This document shows, one piece after another, positions 31,562 through 42,355 of a stretch of DNA of 64,000 nucleotides; position 1 is the stretch's first letter, and each line of letters starts with the position of its first letter. Under the pieces are notes generated by a model. The model searched no databases, was not told the origin of the DNA, and worked only from the letters and a program-made list of their open reading frames with translations. Source of the stretch: Fonsecaea monophora. Taxonomy: Eukaryota > Ascomycota > Eurotiomycetes > Chaetothyriales > Herpotrichiellaceae. The DNA is taken from the NCBI RefSeq assembly GCF_001642475.1, contig NW_019174032.1, forward strand, positions 50,758 through 114,757, read 5' to 3'. The position numbers and the translations under genes are program-made.

Positions 31562-34500
31562 CTAGCGCTGAGATTGTGTTCTTTCTGGTTTCGAGGGACT
31601 GCCTGGGGGCTTCGGCGTAGGCTCCTCTTCGATGTTGATCATTTTTGTCGGCACGGGAGTGATATCCATCTCGATATCTGCAAAGGTGGTGCCCGGTTTC
31701 GGAGGGAATATGACGGGAGGTGTGATCTGGCCGCTGGGCGAACGGACAGTCTCCTGCTCAGGATGTGAATGCTGCGAGAGCTCGAGTTTCTTCCGCGGTT
31801 GGATCTCTGTCAATGCAGCGACACTGGGTTCCTCGGGAATTTTGAGATTCTCCATGCGCTCTTCGAGAACTTCCAGAGACCTCCGGAGACTGTCTGGCTC
31901 CGTTGACCTGTCCTCGCTCATGGAAATGACGCTTCCCCGGCTGTTCGTGCGCAGCATTTCAATTCCAAGTTTGGATGATGGCCGGGGTGGTTTACCGAGA
32001 GGTGACCGCGCTCGCACCTGGACGTCGCCCAGTTCCTCGTCTTCGTCATCTCCTTCTTCCGCTGCCCCAATGGCATGGTTCATGTTCTTCTCCAGTAGTT
32101 CTCGCTTCACTCTGACAGCCTCCGATGACTTTTGTCGCCGAGGGGTCTGAAGTCCATATCCGCCAGTATCGTCGATGCAAGCACTTGGGGGTGCAGACTC
32201 TGTATGGACAAGATGAGGATAACCAGACTGGATATAAGGCCGCTGTCCGAGGACAATATCGTCGGAAATTCCTAACCCGGCCTTTGCCCACTCATCAGTA
32301 GCGGCTCGAGAGACAATGACCGGAACGTCATCACTCTTGAAGGATTCCAGATCACTAAAAAACCCGCCACTGCCAATCGAATCTTCCCGACCTGACCCTC
32401 GGTATGATGAGTCGGGCATTGTCGGTGCCAAGCTCGAAGCAACAGAGCTGGGACTGTCTTGAGTAGGTATAGGATCGAATCGCGTGTTGAGATGTGGGAT
32501 GGTCAATGGAACTGCCATCCGGAAGTCTTTAGGTGCGGGTTTCCAGGCACAGTACTTGGCTAACATCTCCGTCAACTTTTGGGTGGTCGGCGGTTTCTGC
32601 ATGAGAGTGTCGAAGTGGTGGACTTCGGGAAGATCTTTCAGGTATCCTGTAATGCAGACAATTGGAGTGCTGGTATTGGCACTCTTTGTGTCTCGAATCA
32701 TGCGAGCAACGTCGACTCCGCTGATGAGGGGCAGCTTGAATTCCATAAAGATGGCATCGAACTGAATCTGGCTAATAGCAAGTCGTAGAGCATCAGGACC
32801 ATTGGTTGCGGTGATCGTCCGGCAGCGCAACTTCTCAAACAGCCTCTCCATTACCATTCTGGACACCGGATGGTCCTCACAGATCAGGACATCCAAAGGT
32901 CGATAGGTAGGGCCTTCAAGAAAGTTGATCTGCGACAGTCTTCTCGAGCTCTGCCGCCGGCGTTGCACCTTGAGGAGCGCCTTCGCTTGTGCCGATTCAT
33001 TGTCTGAGGACGATGGTGAAACGTCTCGTACGAGCAGTTGGCTCTTGCGCTTATGATGACCAGGAACGAAAGGTTCTCGCTGAGGGGCCTGTCCGTCACT
33101 TTCCTGTGAGCCGACAGTCTGCGACCTTGTGCGTCCATTGACTGTCGCAGCGCGAGGTGGAGGCATCCCTTTGGCGGGAGAAACCGAAGGCATCCGAGCA
33201 GATTTGATGGGAGATGACGTTGCCGTCGGTCCGTGTTTCACCGCATCGTAGGGGATATCAAAAAAGCTACTTGGAGCAAGAGAACTGCTTCCTTGGGAGG
33301 AGCCAGACGTCTTTCGTCTATCATGGTGCTGCGCTGTGGAGAACTGAACCAAGAGGGGTGAGGAAGGCTGCGAAGGCCTGCTGGGGGACGAGTTGGATGT
33401 AGCCAGGCTCGATGGAGAGCCCGGCCTGTGACCCTTGCTGATCGAGAGTGCCCGCTTAACTGGCATCGGCATCATCGGACTGCCTTCAAGGGATGGTCCT
33501 GGGGATCCTAGCGCTGGACTGTTGGCGGCAGACATAGCTTGCGAATGCGCATAGCCTCTAGCTTGAGCTTGCATTGCTTCTTTCCTCATCCTCTCGACTA
33601 TGTCCTTGTTGGCCTTCTCCAGTACGGGCAAGTTCTTGAAAGTGAAATTGCCAAAGTCGTCGGCGATGACAGGTTCACTCAGCCTGCGATTGCGGGAATC
33701 GCGTACCAAATGGGGAGGAATATGGAGAGGCATGAGGCCACGCTTAGCAGAACTTGCTTGCGTTCTGGCTCGGAAAAGTGCATCGTGGGGACGATTGGGA
33801 TATTCCGAACCATTCGGCGTTGTACCTGCGGGTGAAATTTGGTCTTCCAGTTCTTCAGGGAAAGACGACAGGGTGGCCCCACGCGAATCAAAATACTCGG
33901 TGTCCTCTGGATGCTCTGGGTTTGGAATAAACTGAGCTTCATCTTCCAGGAGCGTTTCCCAGTGAATGTCAGCAAACCAGGGATGTGCTTGGATCTCAGC
34001 GCCACCGCTTGGGTACTTCTCGTCTTTGTTTGCACCCAGCCTTTCTCTCGGGTCGAGTTGGATGAGCTTGTCAATGAGATCTCTTGCTTCTGGGCTTACT
34101 TCGACTTCGTCGTCCTCGGGCCAGGCAATTCTCCGATTTAGAATATTGTCAAATACCTTCTCCGGCGTCTCGGCGTTGAAGGGTGGGAAACCATAGAGAA
34201 ATTCGAACATAATACACCCCAGAGACCACCAATCACACATTTCATCCTGTACGGTGCCGTTGATGGTCTCGGGAGCTAGATAATCCGGGGTCCCCACGAA
34301 ACGACGATCACTTTCTTCAGGCTCAAACAATGGAGGAGCCAACATCTGAGAAGTCAGAAGAGCGGGTGCGGTCTGAGAAATATTACTCATCGACTGTGAC
34401 AGTGGGAAAAGATCAGGAGATGCGCTGCCCTGGCTGTATGCTTCTTCTTCGATTTTGCGCGGGAAAATCTGAGGAGGGGATTCAATGTCTTCCTGCACGC

Positions 34501-37486
34501 CGAGCTTTTTGAAAAGTTGATGGAGATCGAAGCTTGAGCCACTACCACTATCGCTCCGATAGCCGGAATTCCTCAACGACGTCTCTCGGCTTAGAGAGCT
34601 TTCTCTATTCAGGCTGAAGTAGGATGGTTGATCAAGACCTCCGGTGAAAGCAGGCGTCATGAGAGGTGTCGGCGCCGGCGAATGGGGTCCCGGGTAGTCA
34701 AAAGAGGTGGATCGCGAGGTCGGATTCGACCCTGAACCGTTCTGAGTGAATGGCCCCTGCTTCAAAAGATCGGGGACGGCTTCATCGGGCTGCTTGAGTG
34801 CACGTTTCTGTCGACCAACAAGACCCATACGAGACAGACCAAAGTCGGTAAGCTTCAGGTGTCCTTTGGAGTCGATCAGAAGATTATCTGGTTTCAAGTC
34901 ACGATGGACGATCCCTCGAGAGTGCAAATGTTCGACGCCGAGAACGACTTCAGCGATGTACTTTTTAGCCCAATCCTCACTCAGACCTCCGAGGATCTTC
35001 ACGAGGGAAGCGCAATCACCTCCATTCAGGTACTCCATCACCAGATAGAGATAATCTTTGCTGGAGAATGTCCAGTACAGTTTGGCCACAAAATCGCTCT
35101 CTCCCTGCCACATCATGATGGCACGTTCGGCCTTGACATTGGTGACCTGATTCTTTGCAATCATGTCGGATTTGCGGAGTACTTTGATAGCGAAGTATTC
35201 ACCCGTGATTTTCTTTTTAGCCAGATACACACTCCCAAAGGCACCTCTGCTAATCGGTTTGATGATCTCAAAATCCTTGATTGAGGGTGGTTGTGCCCGC
35301 TGTTGTGGGTGAGAGATAGAGTTCAACCTGGGTGAAGCAGGGGTCTTCAGATCTGACGAATGCATCGACGACTGTCTTCTATGCAGATTCGGAGCATTGG
35401 TGGGAGGCACAAATTCTCCAGCCGTCAACAAGGGTGACACAACAGGTGACTGGGCTATTTCTCCACTGGGGATTCTAGATTTGGTCATCCGCAATGGTGA
35501 CGGAGGTGGCGGCGGGTATCTTCCTGGAGACTGCTGGCGATGAGGGGAGGCCGAATTAAGGCCATGAAGATGCATGCTTCGTCTCTTTCTGTCCCTGGAT
35601 TGGGCGGTCCGACCCTGATCAGATGCAGAAGCTGGAGAGTCAGTGCGCCAATTGCCCGACAAAAAAGAAGGCGGTGGGAGACTACTGTCGCTGTCGTTGG
35701 CATCCTCAATGTACATAGAACGTCGGTTCGAGATGGGTTGGGGTTGAGAGATAAGATTGCTCCGGTGAGACTTTGGGGTGGGACATTCGATTGGGCTGCT
35801 AGAGCCGGTCGAAACTGCCTGTGACGACGATCGTCTTTTATCATTCCCCATGGTGATCTGGGGCAAGTCTCTAGGATTTCTGAGGGCAGAAGCCATTGAC
35901 TTTAGTCCGACGTAAGATGTGCTGCGACTGGCTTCGGGCTCAAGGTATTCGATTGGCAGGGCTTTGGGGGTCGGCTCCATATCTTCTCCAGGGTTTTCGA
36001 GAATGCCTTCCAGTGCAGCCTCGTCTTCAGACTCGCTTTCACTGGAAGACAATGCCTCACCTGCTGCAGCCCTTTCCGCCTTGATCAAAGCTTCGTTTAT
36101 ACACGCATCCACCTCAGCCATGTATTCTTGTCGTATGCGCTCGGAGTATTCCAAAACATTCTGATATCGGTGAACAGCCTCCACCTTGGCGCGAGCCAGT
36201 TTTTCGGTATCCGCACTCAAGGCGGCTAAGCCAGGCTCGTTATCCAGGCTGCTTGGAGGTTGCCATTGAATGATTTGGGAAATTCTGGATTCCGACTGCG
36301 GAGACTGAGACTTGAAGTCATCTTCTGCCGAGCTTTTGCTGTCTTTGATCGAGGGCACATTGATCTCCATAGCTGTGTCGCACAGGTCTAGAATCAATTC
36401 CACGATGCGCACCAACGGTCGCCGGACCACAAACGAACGAGCCCGGGTATGACCGGGGGCGGTCGTCGAAGGGCTTCGTGATCTCACCGGACTGGCACTA
36501 TGAGATGCTGAAGCGGAAGAGACGCCAGTTGAAGAGCTTGGCGAAGGGCCAATCGGCATACCCTTGTACTCGGGGCTTGAAGGAGGGGAGTTCTCGCCGC
36601 CTGAGCCACGCCCTTGACGAACCTCAAAAGCGTCGAGCACTTTGACAATTGCGTGTCTATGTTCCGAGAGATTTTCCTGGACCATTTGCACATCCATTTC
36701 AGCCTTGTGTTCTTGCACGCAGAGATCCGAATGCTTCTCGAACCACCATGGGACAATCGACCTCTCGCACACTCGACAGAGTATGGGAAGGGGTGGAGGG
36801 TGATTTTCGGGGTCGTTAGCCCCGAACTCTGCGAGCTCGGTGAGATATTTTGCCAGAATCTCTGCGCCGACTCCCAGGGTTTCCACGAGTGCTCGAGGCA
36901 GAGCTATTTCAATGCGGATGGGCTCCTGGGCTGGCTGTAACATCCACATGGTGTGCGACTCTCCCCCAGACGTCCTGTCGTAGACCATGATTCCCTGACC
37001 CTCCAACTCGAGGGTTGCATTTCCACTCTCGTCAGTTTCAACATTGTCCTCGCTCGGTTCCTCGCCGTCATCTGTCGGTAGCATGGTGCCCATATCGGAA
37101 GAAGGGCCAACCTTGACGGCAAATTTGACAAACTGGCTCTTAGAATCATTCGACTTCAGAGCCTCGATGGCGGATGCAAAGATGTCAGGATTGTCGCTGA
37201 TGAACTCGGAAATCTTGTGACCTCGAACATGCTCGAGATCAGTGCCGACAACATCGGTCCAAGAGGGGCTGACCCAACGAATATGGCCATCCAAACTGAG
37301 ATCAAGAATAATGTTCCGGGTTTGTTCGGCCGCCTCTTTGAGCTCCTGGGTACCTTCCTGGATATCCTGGCTGAATGACCTCTCCATTGCATGCCGAGTC
37401 ATGTCGTTGCCATAGCCCTCGGCGTTCTTGATGGCCGTAATTATCGGCGGCTCCAAGTATTGTTGTTCGGCTCCATCCTGGGCCAT
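31562..37486 (-). CDS. RIM15: Rim15-type PAS/AGC kinase with receiver domain
   Basis: A single exon of 1,974 residues from the first in-frame ATG (37486). Order of parts: PAS domain (about 45-160, LDGHIRWVSPSWTDVVGT); a zinc-binding ILCRVCERSIVPWWFEKHSDLC motif (about 235); and a Ser/Thr/Pro-rich linker. The AGC-type kinase starts near 736 (ISRGAFGSVYLAK), with catalytic HRDLKPDN and DFG near 878. An insert of about 180 residues precedes VGTPDYLAPE, typical of Rim15/Greatwall kinases. A receiver domain follows near 1528-1650. Rim15 integrates nutrient, TOR and PKA signals and phosphorylates endosulfines to drive quiescence, stress resistance and sporulation. In the receiver the expected phospho-aspartate is glutamate (IFMEFKLP), although CEDHPV and the LMQKPP lysine remain. 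Upstream minus-strand sequence to about 37800 also looks coding, so a short 5' exon may be missing. Confidence 0.92.
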   Translation of the reverse strand: MAQDGAEQQYLEPPIITAIKNAEGYGNDMTRHAMERSFSQDIQEGTQELKEAAEQTRNIILDLSLDGHIRWVSPSWTDVVGTDLEHVRGHKISEFISDNPDIFASAIEALKSNDSKSQFVKFAVKVGPSSDMGTMLPTDDGEEPSEDNVETDESGNATLELEGQGIMVYDRTSGGESHTMWMLQPAQEPIRIEIALPRALVETLGVGAEILAKYLTELAEFGANDPENHPPPLPILCRVCERSIVPWWFEKHSDLCVQEHKAEMDVQMVQENLSEHRHAIVKVLDAFEVRQGRGSGGENSPPSSPEYKGMPIGPSPSSSTGVSSASASHSASPVRSRSPSTTAPGHTRARSFVVRRPLVRIVELILDLCDTAMEINVPSIKDSKSSAEDDFKSQSPQSESRISQIIQWQPPSSLDNEPGLAALSADTEKLARAKVEAVHRYQNVLEYSERIRQEYMAEVDACINEALIKAERAAAGEALSSSESESEDEAALEGILENPGEDMEPTPKALPIEYLEPEASRSTSYVGLKSMASALRNPRDLPQITMGNDKRRSSSQAVSTGSSSPIECPTPKSHRSNLISQPQPISNRRSMYIEDANDSDSSLPPPSFLSGNWRTDSPASASDQGRTAQSRDRKRRSMHLHGLNSASPHRQQSPGRYPPPPPSPLRMTKSRIPSGEIAQSPVVSPLLTAGEFVPPTNAPNLHRRQSSMHSSDLKTPASPRLNSISHPQQRAQPPSIKDFEIIKPISRGAFGSVYLAKKKITGEYFAIKVLRKSDMIAKNQVTNVKAERAIMMWQGESDFVAKLYWTFSSKDYLYLVMEYLNGGDCASLVKILGGLSEDWAKKYIAEVVLGVEHLHSRGIVHRDLKPDNLLIDSKGHLKLTDFGLSRMGLVGRQKRALKQPDEAVPDLLKQGPFTQNGSGSNPTSRSTSFDYPGPHSPAPTPLMTPAFTGGLDQPSYFSLNRESSLSRETSLRNSGYRSDSGSGSSFDLHQLFKKLGVQEDIESPPQIFPRKIEEEAYSQGSASPDLFPLSQSMSNISQTAPALLTSQMLAPPLFEPEESDRRFVGTPDYLAPETINGTVQDEMCDWWSLGCIMFEFLYGFPPFNAETPEKVFDNILNRRIAWPEDDEVEVSPEARDLIDKLIQLDPRERLGANKDEKYPSGGAEIQAHPWFADIHWETLLEDEAQFIPNPEHPEDTEYFDSRGATLSSFPEELEDQISPAGTTPNGSEYPNRPHDALFRARTQASSAKRGLMPLHIPPHLVRDSRNRRLSEPVIADDFGNFTFKNLPVLEKANKDIVERMRKEAMQAQARGYAHSQAMSAANSPALGSPGPSLEGSPMMPMPVKRALSISKGHRPGSPSSLATSNSSPSRPSQPSSPLLVQFSTAQHHDRRKTSGSSQGSSSLAPSSFFDIPYDAVKHGPTATSSPIKSARMPSVSPAKGMPPPRAATVNGRTRSQTVGSQESDGQAPQREPFVPGHHKRKSQLLVRDVSPSSSDNESAQAKALLKVQRRRQSSRRLSQINFLEGPTYRPLDVLICEDHPVSRMVMERLFEKLRCRTITATNGPDALRLAISQIQFDAIFMEFKLPLISGVDVARMIRDTKSANTSTPIVCITGYLKDLPEVHHFDTLMQKPPTTQKLTEMLAKYCAWKPAPKDFRMAVPLTIPHLNTRFDPIPTQDSPSSVASSLAPTMPDSSYRGSGREDSIGSGGFFSDLESFKSDDVPVIVSRAATDEWAKAGLGISDDIVLGQRPYIQSGYPHLVHTESAPPSACIDDTGGYGLQTPRRQKSSEAVRVKRELLEKNMNHAIGAAEEGDDEDEELGDVQVRARSPLGKPPRPSSKLGIEMLRTNSRGSVISMSEDRSTEPDSLRRSLEVLEERMENLKIPEEPSVAALTEIQPRKKLELSQHSHPEQETVRSPSGQITPPVIFPPKPGTTFADIEMDITPVPTKMINIEEEPTPKPPGSPSKPERTQSQR

Positions 37487-37543
37487 TACTCCTGGTGCAG
37501 GAGGAACGGTCCCTGGAGGACAAGTGGTGGACGGAGGGGACAA

Positions 37544-40500
37544 GGACTGGGGAAAGGGCAGAGTCCTTTATGACTTTTGACCCACCATGGAGCCAAAAAG
37601 TCCCCCGTTATCTTGACATCTCTGGCAGAGTCGTCAAGATGATCCGGAGCTGTTGCGGATAGAGAGGAGAGCGTCGAAGGAGGAGGAGTCGAACGAGTGT
37701 TCTGCGTGCGTGTCGAGGGTCCGAGGGGAACGGTTGAGGAGAGGACTTGTGGCGTTTCACGCGAGGAGAGCGGCGTGTTTTTTCTCTCTGGGGGTTTGTT
37801 GGAGGACAAAGGCGAAGACGACTACATCAGAGGTAGAGGGAGACAAGGAAACGGCCACACATTGGCAGTCGAGGTAACGAACGATTGTGATAATTTGTCA
37901 AGGGAGAAATTTGGGCGAGAGATGATTGAAGCTGCGATGTGGTAATGGAGGAGCGGAAGGAAATACAGCGCCAAAGAGAGAAAGGCTCAGTTGGTGCCGC
38001 CGCTGGGATATTATTTTTTGCAACCAGTAGTCGAAGGGGTTCGTAGGGAAATAGTGGGACGGTTGGCGAAGGGTTAAAAGGTAGGCACTTGCAGGGTAAA
38101 GGCACAGGGCAGCTGGGTGGTCTGAGAGTCTCCCTCGTAAGGGTGTCTCCCTTGTTAACTTACAAACTGTGTGAGGATGGGGGGGAAGGGTGGAAGCCAA
38201 AGCGCCTCCAACCTACCACCTTGCAACAGATGCTTTCTACTGGCTGCACCCGGGCTGCAGATGCCGGTGATCTCGTTAGGGCGGTTTAGGGGGTGGGGCT
38301 CGCTTTCAAAGCATCGAGGCACCCAAGAAGAACCCAAGAAGCAGCCCTGAAGACTGATCCCAGGAGCCAAGGCAAGGGCCCCCAGAGCCCTTTGTGCAGC
38401 TGCGTGTCAACTCCAACTCCAACGTTCCCCTTCCCTCTTGACTGCGGCCAGCTAATGCAGACCAGTGCGTTATTCCTGTCGCCGTCTCACCAATAACACC
38501 TTTTTACTCACCTCTCCTCATCGGCACATCGAGTCCAGTAAACCACCGCTAAACAAAGATTAACTCAACATCCTTCCTAGTCCATGCTAGGATCTCTTGT
38601 CTTCCTCATCCAATGCCATGTCTGTTTCTGACCTGCAACGCGGCACCTGGCACACGCTGCCTCTGGAAATACCTGCCTGTGCTGCCCCCTCGCTCAAAGG
38701 CTCCCCTCGATGCCCGCCCCATTGCGAACCCGACAACCCTTTTCGACCCTCATCATCGCGAGTCCATCCACCTGTTCTGACCGTCTGTCTTTGCTGACAA
38801 TCCGTATTCCTGCTCGCTCTCACTCAGTCGCTGGCTCGCTCACCTCTCCCCACTTTTTATTTTCTATTCCGTCTGTTTGTTGACGGTTTGCTCGGCTACA
38901 GCATAGCCTGCCAGGCCTGCCTAATGCCTTTTCCCTTGGTATCTCCCCCTCCACCTCAGCAACTGCACAGGCGGGAATAGGAAGGTCTATTGCGTCGACG
39001 CGCATAACATCTACGAGATGACTGACCCGAAGAGAGAAAAAAATTGACATTGTTTCTGATGCAATGACAACACAATGTGGGTGCCCCATTGAAACATTTT
39101 GGGCAGATGAATAGGGCTGCACCGACCTGCGAACGCACTTCGTCATCGACCTCAATCAGGGCTCCGTGGCCATGTACGACACGTGTGCACCCTGTACATT
39201 CTGGCCGCCCTCGAACTTCTCAAGACGATGAAACAAACAGGCAAAGACCACTGGTCCAATCAGCCCCTCTTGCACTCCAAGGATGCGTGTCATCTCTCGG
39301 GCCCTTGTGCTGCAAACACCCCTTGTGCGACGTATTCCTTCCCACCTCTCGATGCAATCACTCAGATCTCTCATAGTCTTCACAACCTGGTGACGCAGGG
39401 TGGTGCAACCATGAGGGCCGCGCTACATAGCCTTGTCGATAATAAATTCGTGGGTGCAAGGATGATGGAAACAAGACCTTCAGGCCGATTTCACATTGTC
39501 TACCGATGCACTCCTTGAGCTTTTCTTTTTCGAGCGTCAACTCGTTCTCCATTCCAATCCGGAACTACTGCACTCCCTCCATGAAGCAGTTTTAACTTCT
39601 CAGATGCGGTTACAAGGGCCTCAGCTGACCCGTCACGCCCGTCTCCTCGGTTGGCAGGGTTCAAAAGAGGGCGCCAATCACCTTTGCTATCTCTGGCTGC
39701 ACTACTGCATGAGAACTGCGTTCTTTTTTTTTCTGGCACAGCAACCCTCGTGCTCTACACTTTTTGTCTCCCCGTGTTGCCGGTGTGTAGTGCTTGAAAA
39801 AGCGTCGGACTAAGGATGTATTCTTCCCTTGTTCCCGCTTCCCACACTCGTACAGGGTTAACGATCCTTCAATGGACAAGCCTAGAAGCACCATGGAAAT
39901 ACATTGCACGAGCTTTCCCCAAAGCTTACCACGGGAATGAATCCCTGCCGAGCGCCGCTTCTGACCATGCGTGCCATGACCACATCCGAACCCTGAACAG
40001 TTTCATCCCAGATGTTTGTTCTTGAACAAACAGCACGTGCGTTGATTCCGCAACGAGAGCGTTGGTCACCAGCACCACCAAGGCAACAGGCGCCGGTGAC
40101 GTCTGCATTATTCACTGTCACGTCTTGACAGTGGGCGTCGAGTCTCTTGCATACGCGCTGTACTTGGGACTTGCACGTGTAGGAAAAGCTCAGTCAGTCA
40201 CATATCACTCCCCAGGTGGAATCAATTCTACCCAATGGGATTTCAACCGATGCCGACGGCTGTGCCTATGCATCTTGGTCTTACGGAGTGAGTGAGTACC
40301 AAGTACGAAGGATTCTCGGCCCTGGCGATCACCCCCCAACAGTAAACAACCAACAGCTAAATGAATACAAAAGAGTCGTAACCCCGGCAGCTGACTCCCC
40401 TGGCATGCAAAAATGTGGCATGGATGACGATGACAAACAGACATGGCCCTACGAGCATGCATCCGGAGTAGCGCGTTGCTTTACTTTACAGCAGCTCTTC

Positions 40501-42355
40501 TTGGAGAACGCATTTGGTCAAGGAGACAGGTCTGATATGTGCTAGCCAGCCAGCCAGACGGTGGCTTGGGAATCCAATTCCTGCTCTTTTTTGGGGGTTT
40601 TTGGCTTCGTCTCGCTTCGCCTTGCGGGATCGATACGTACTGGTCCCAGAGACCCATGAGTTTGTTCCTCTGTAGAAGGACATGGTTATTTTCATTCTCG
40701 TCCCCTTTCTCACTGTCTCATCTGTACAAGTACATGTACTCCCAAGATGTGATTACATACATACATCCACCAAAAAGGGGGAGGGGTATGTTCTGTACCT
40801 CGTCCTCCCCTTGTCTTGTCTTGTCGGCCGCTCAACCGCTCCAACCGCTCAGACTGCTGACTACTGTCCACTGCGCATGGTCAGGCAGGCAGGTGGCCAG
40901 GCAGGATCAGACCCATGATAACATGCATAGGAGGGCATGGCATGGCATTACCCTATCCAGTGTGCCAGTGTGCTAGTATGCCAGTGTACCCGTATCATTT
41001 TCACTCGGCAGGTAATAATACATACTCGGTACCTCTACCTCATAGCGCAGGGGAACCTACAGTAAACGCCCTTTTCTTTCAGTCCAAGTCCCAAGTCCAG
41101 TGCAGATAGATGCAGATGAGGACTAGAAAAAAACCCAACGAGTACGAGTTGTCCTTCTCCTTACAGCCGTCAAAACTCCGAGACTAAGACTCCTCGCAAA
41201 GACCAAGAACTTCTTCTTCGAGTTTCTTGTCTGAATCAAGCCAGGCAGGTCAGGTCAAGTCAGGGAAGTCAATTGGGGTAAGTGAATCAGGCCAGTCAAG
41301 TTCATGTCAGCAAGCCGCAAAAAGCAAAAAAAGGGGGATTTCTCGGAAAATGCCGACTTTGACCAACGAGAGGGGTGGCATGGTGGGTGGTATGGATGGG
41401 GGAGGGAGTAAAAGGCCGCAGGCTGATGTACAGTACAATATGTACTCGTACTCGGATACTGGCTGGCTGGCACTGGCACTGGCACTGGTACTGGTTAGAT
41501 GACTTTTGTCTCGTACCGGGAGAAAGAAGGCCGAATAGACACAAGACAGAGGTACTTGTACTTGTATGCGGGTGAATATCGCGCATGCATGCAATGCATA
41601 CACGGAGGACCATGTATCCATGCCATGTACCATGTGTCCATGTACATACGCGTTGCCTTTGGCATGTCTGGCCGGCTCTGTCTACCTATCTATCTGACTT
41701 GACTTTGCATGGTGCTGTCCGGCCAGGCCTCCAGCATCCAGCATCCAGATATTCCCATCCTTTCCTTTCCTTTCCCTCAATGCCCATGCACAGTTACTCA
41801 CTCACTCACTTAACTCACTCAACTCAGAGACAGAGCATAGGGAAGGGGTATTTCGCTTCGCAGACACATATATGTAGGTTCTCTCGCTTGTGTACATACA
41901 GATGACATACGTGCTTACCCATCTACCTACCTAGTACCTACCGATGGACGGACGATGACTGTTCCACTTACGACCAAGTACCGAGTCCTCATTACACGAG
42001 TGTATCTAGCCACAATTTCCTTCTCCTTTCTATCTCTTTCTAGCGAGGCGAGGCGAAGTGAGGGTCGAGGAGTATTTGGGCAACAAAAAAGAGACTCTAT
42101 ATTCTCTCCCTGAGACCCCCTGCAGGCCCTACCAGGGGATAGGTATTATGTACTTGGTACGTAAATGCGTTGTACGCACCGACTGAGAAGATCTGGGTCT
42201 ATTCTCGCAATCGAACGCGCCCAGCCATGTCCCCAAATTCGGACTCCATGGTCCTCTTCGTGCTCGGTCAACGCCACTCTTGGTCGCCTGCGCTGCATTG
42301 ACACGACATACTGGACATCAAGACGCTTTTGATCATCACTTCACCCTCATCTCGT
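37544..42355. other. 4.8 kb without a supported gene
   Basis: Lies upstream of the Rim15-like gene and downstream of the ERG26-like gene. It holds many short frames, CT-rich tracts, CATG/TACATG-type repeats (about 40720-40760 and 41585-41660), a TGGCAC array at about 41468-41490 and GGCGA repeats near 42045. The first 300 bp probably include missing N-terminal coding sequence or the leader of RIM15. No tRNA or known RNA recognised. A long regulatory region or an unannotated noncoding transcript is possible. Confidence 0.5.
41460..41492. repeat. TGGCAC/TGGCTGG microsatellite
   Basis: Short run of TGGCTGGC then four TGGCAC-like hexamers. Low-complexity, no known role. Confidence 0.6.
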
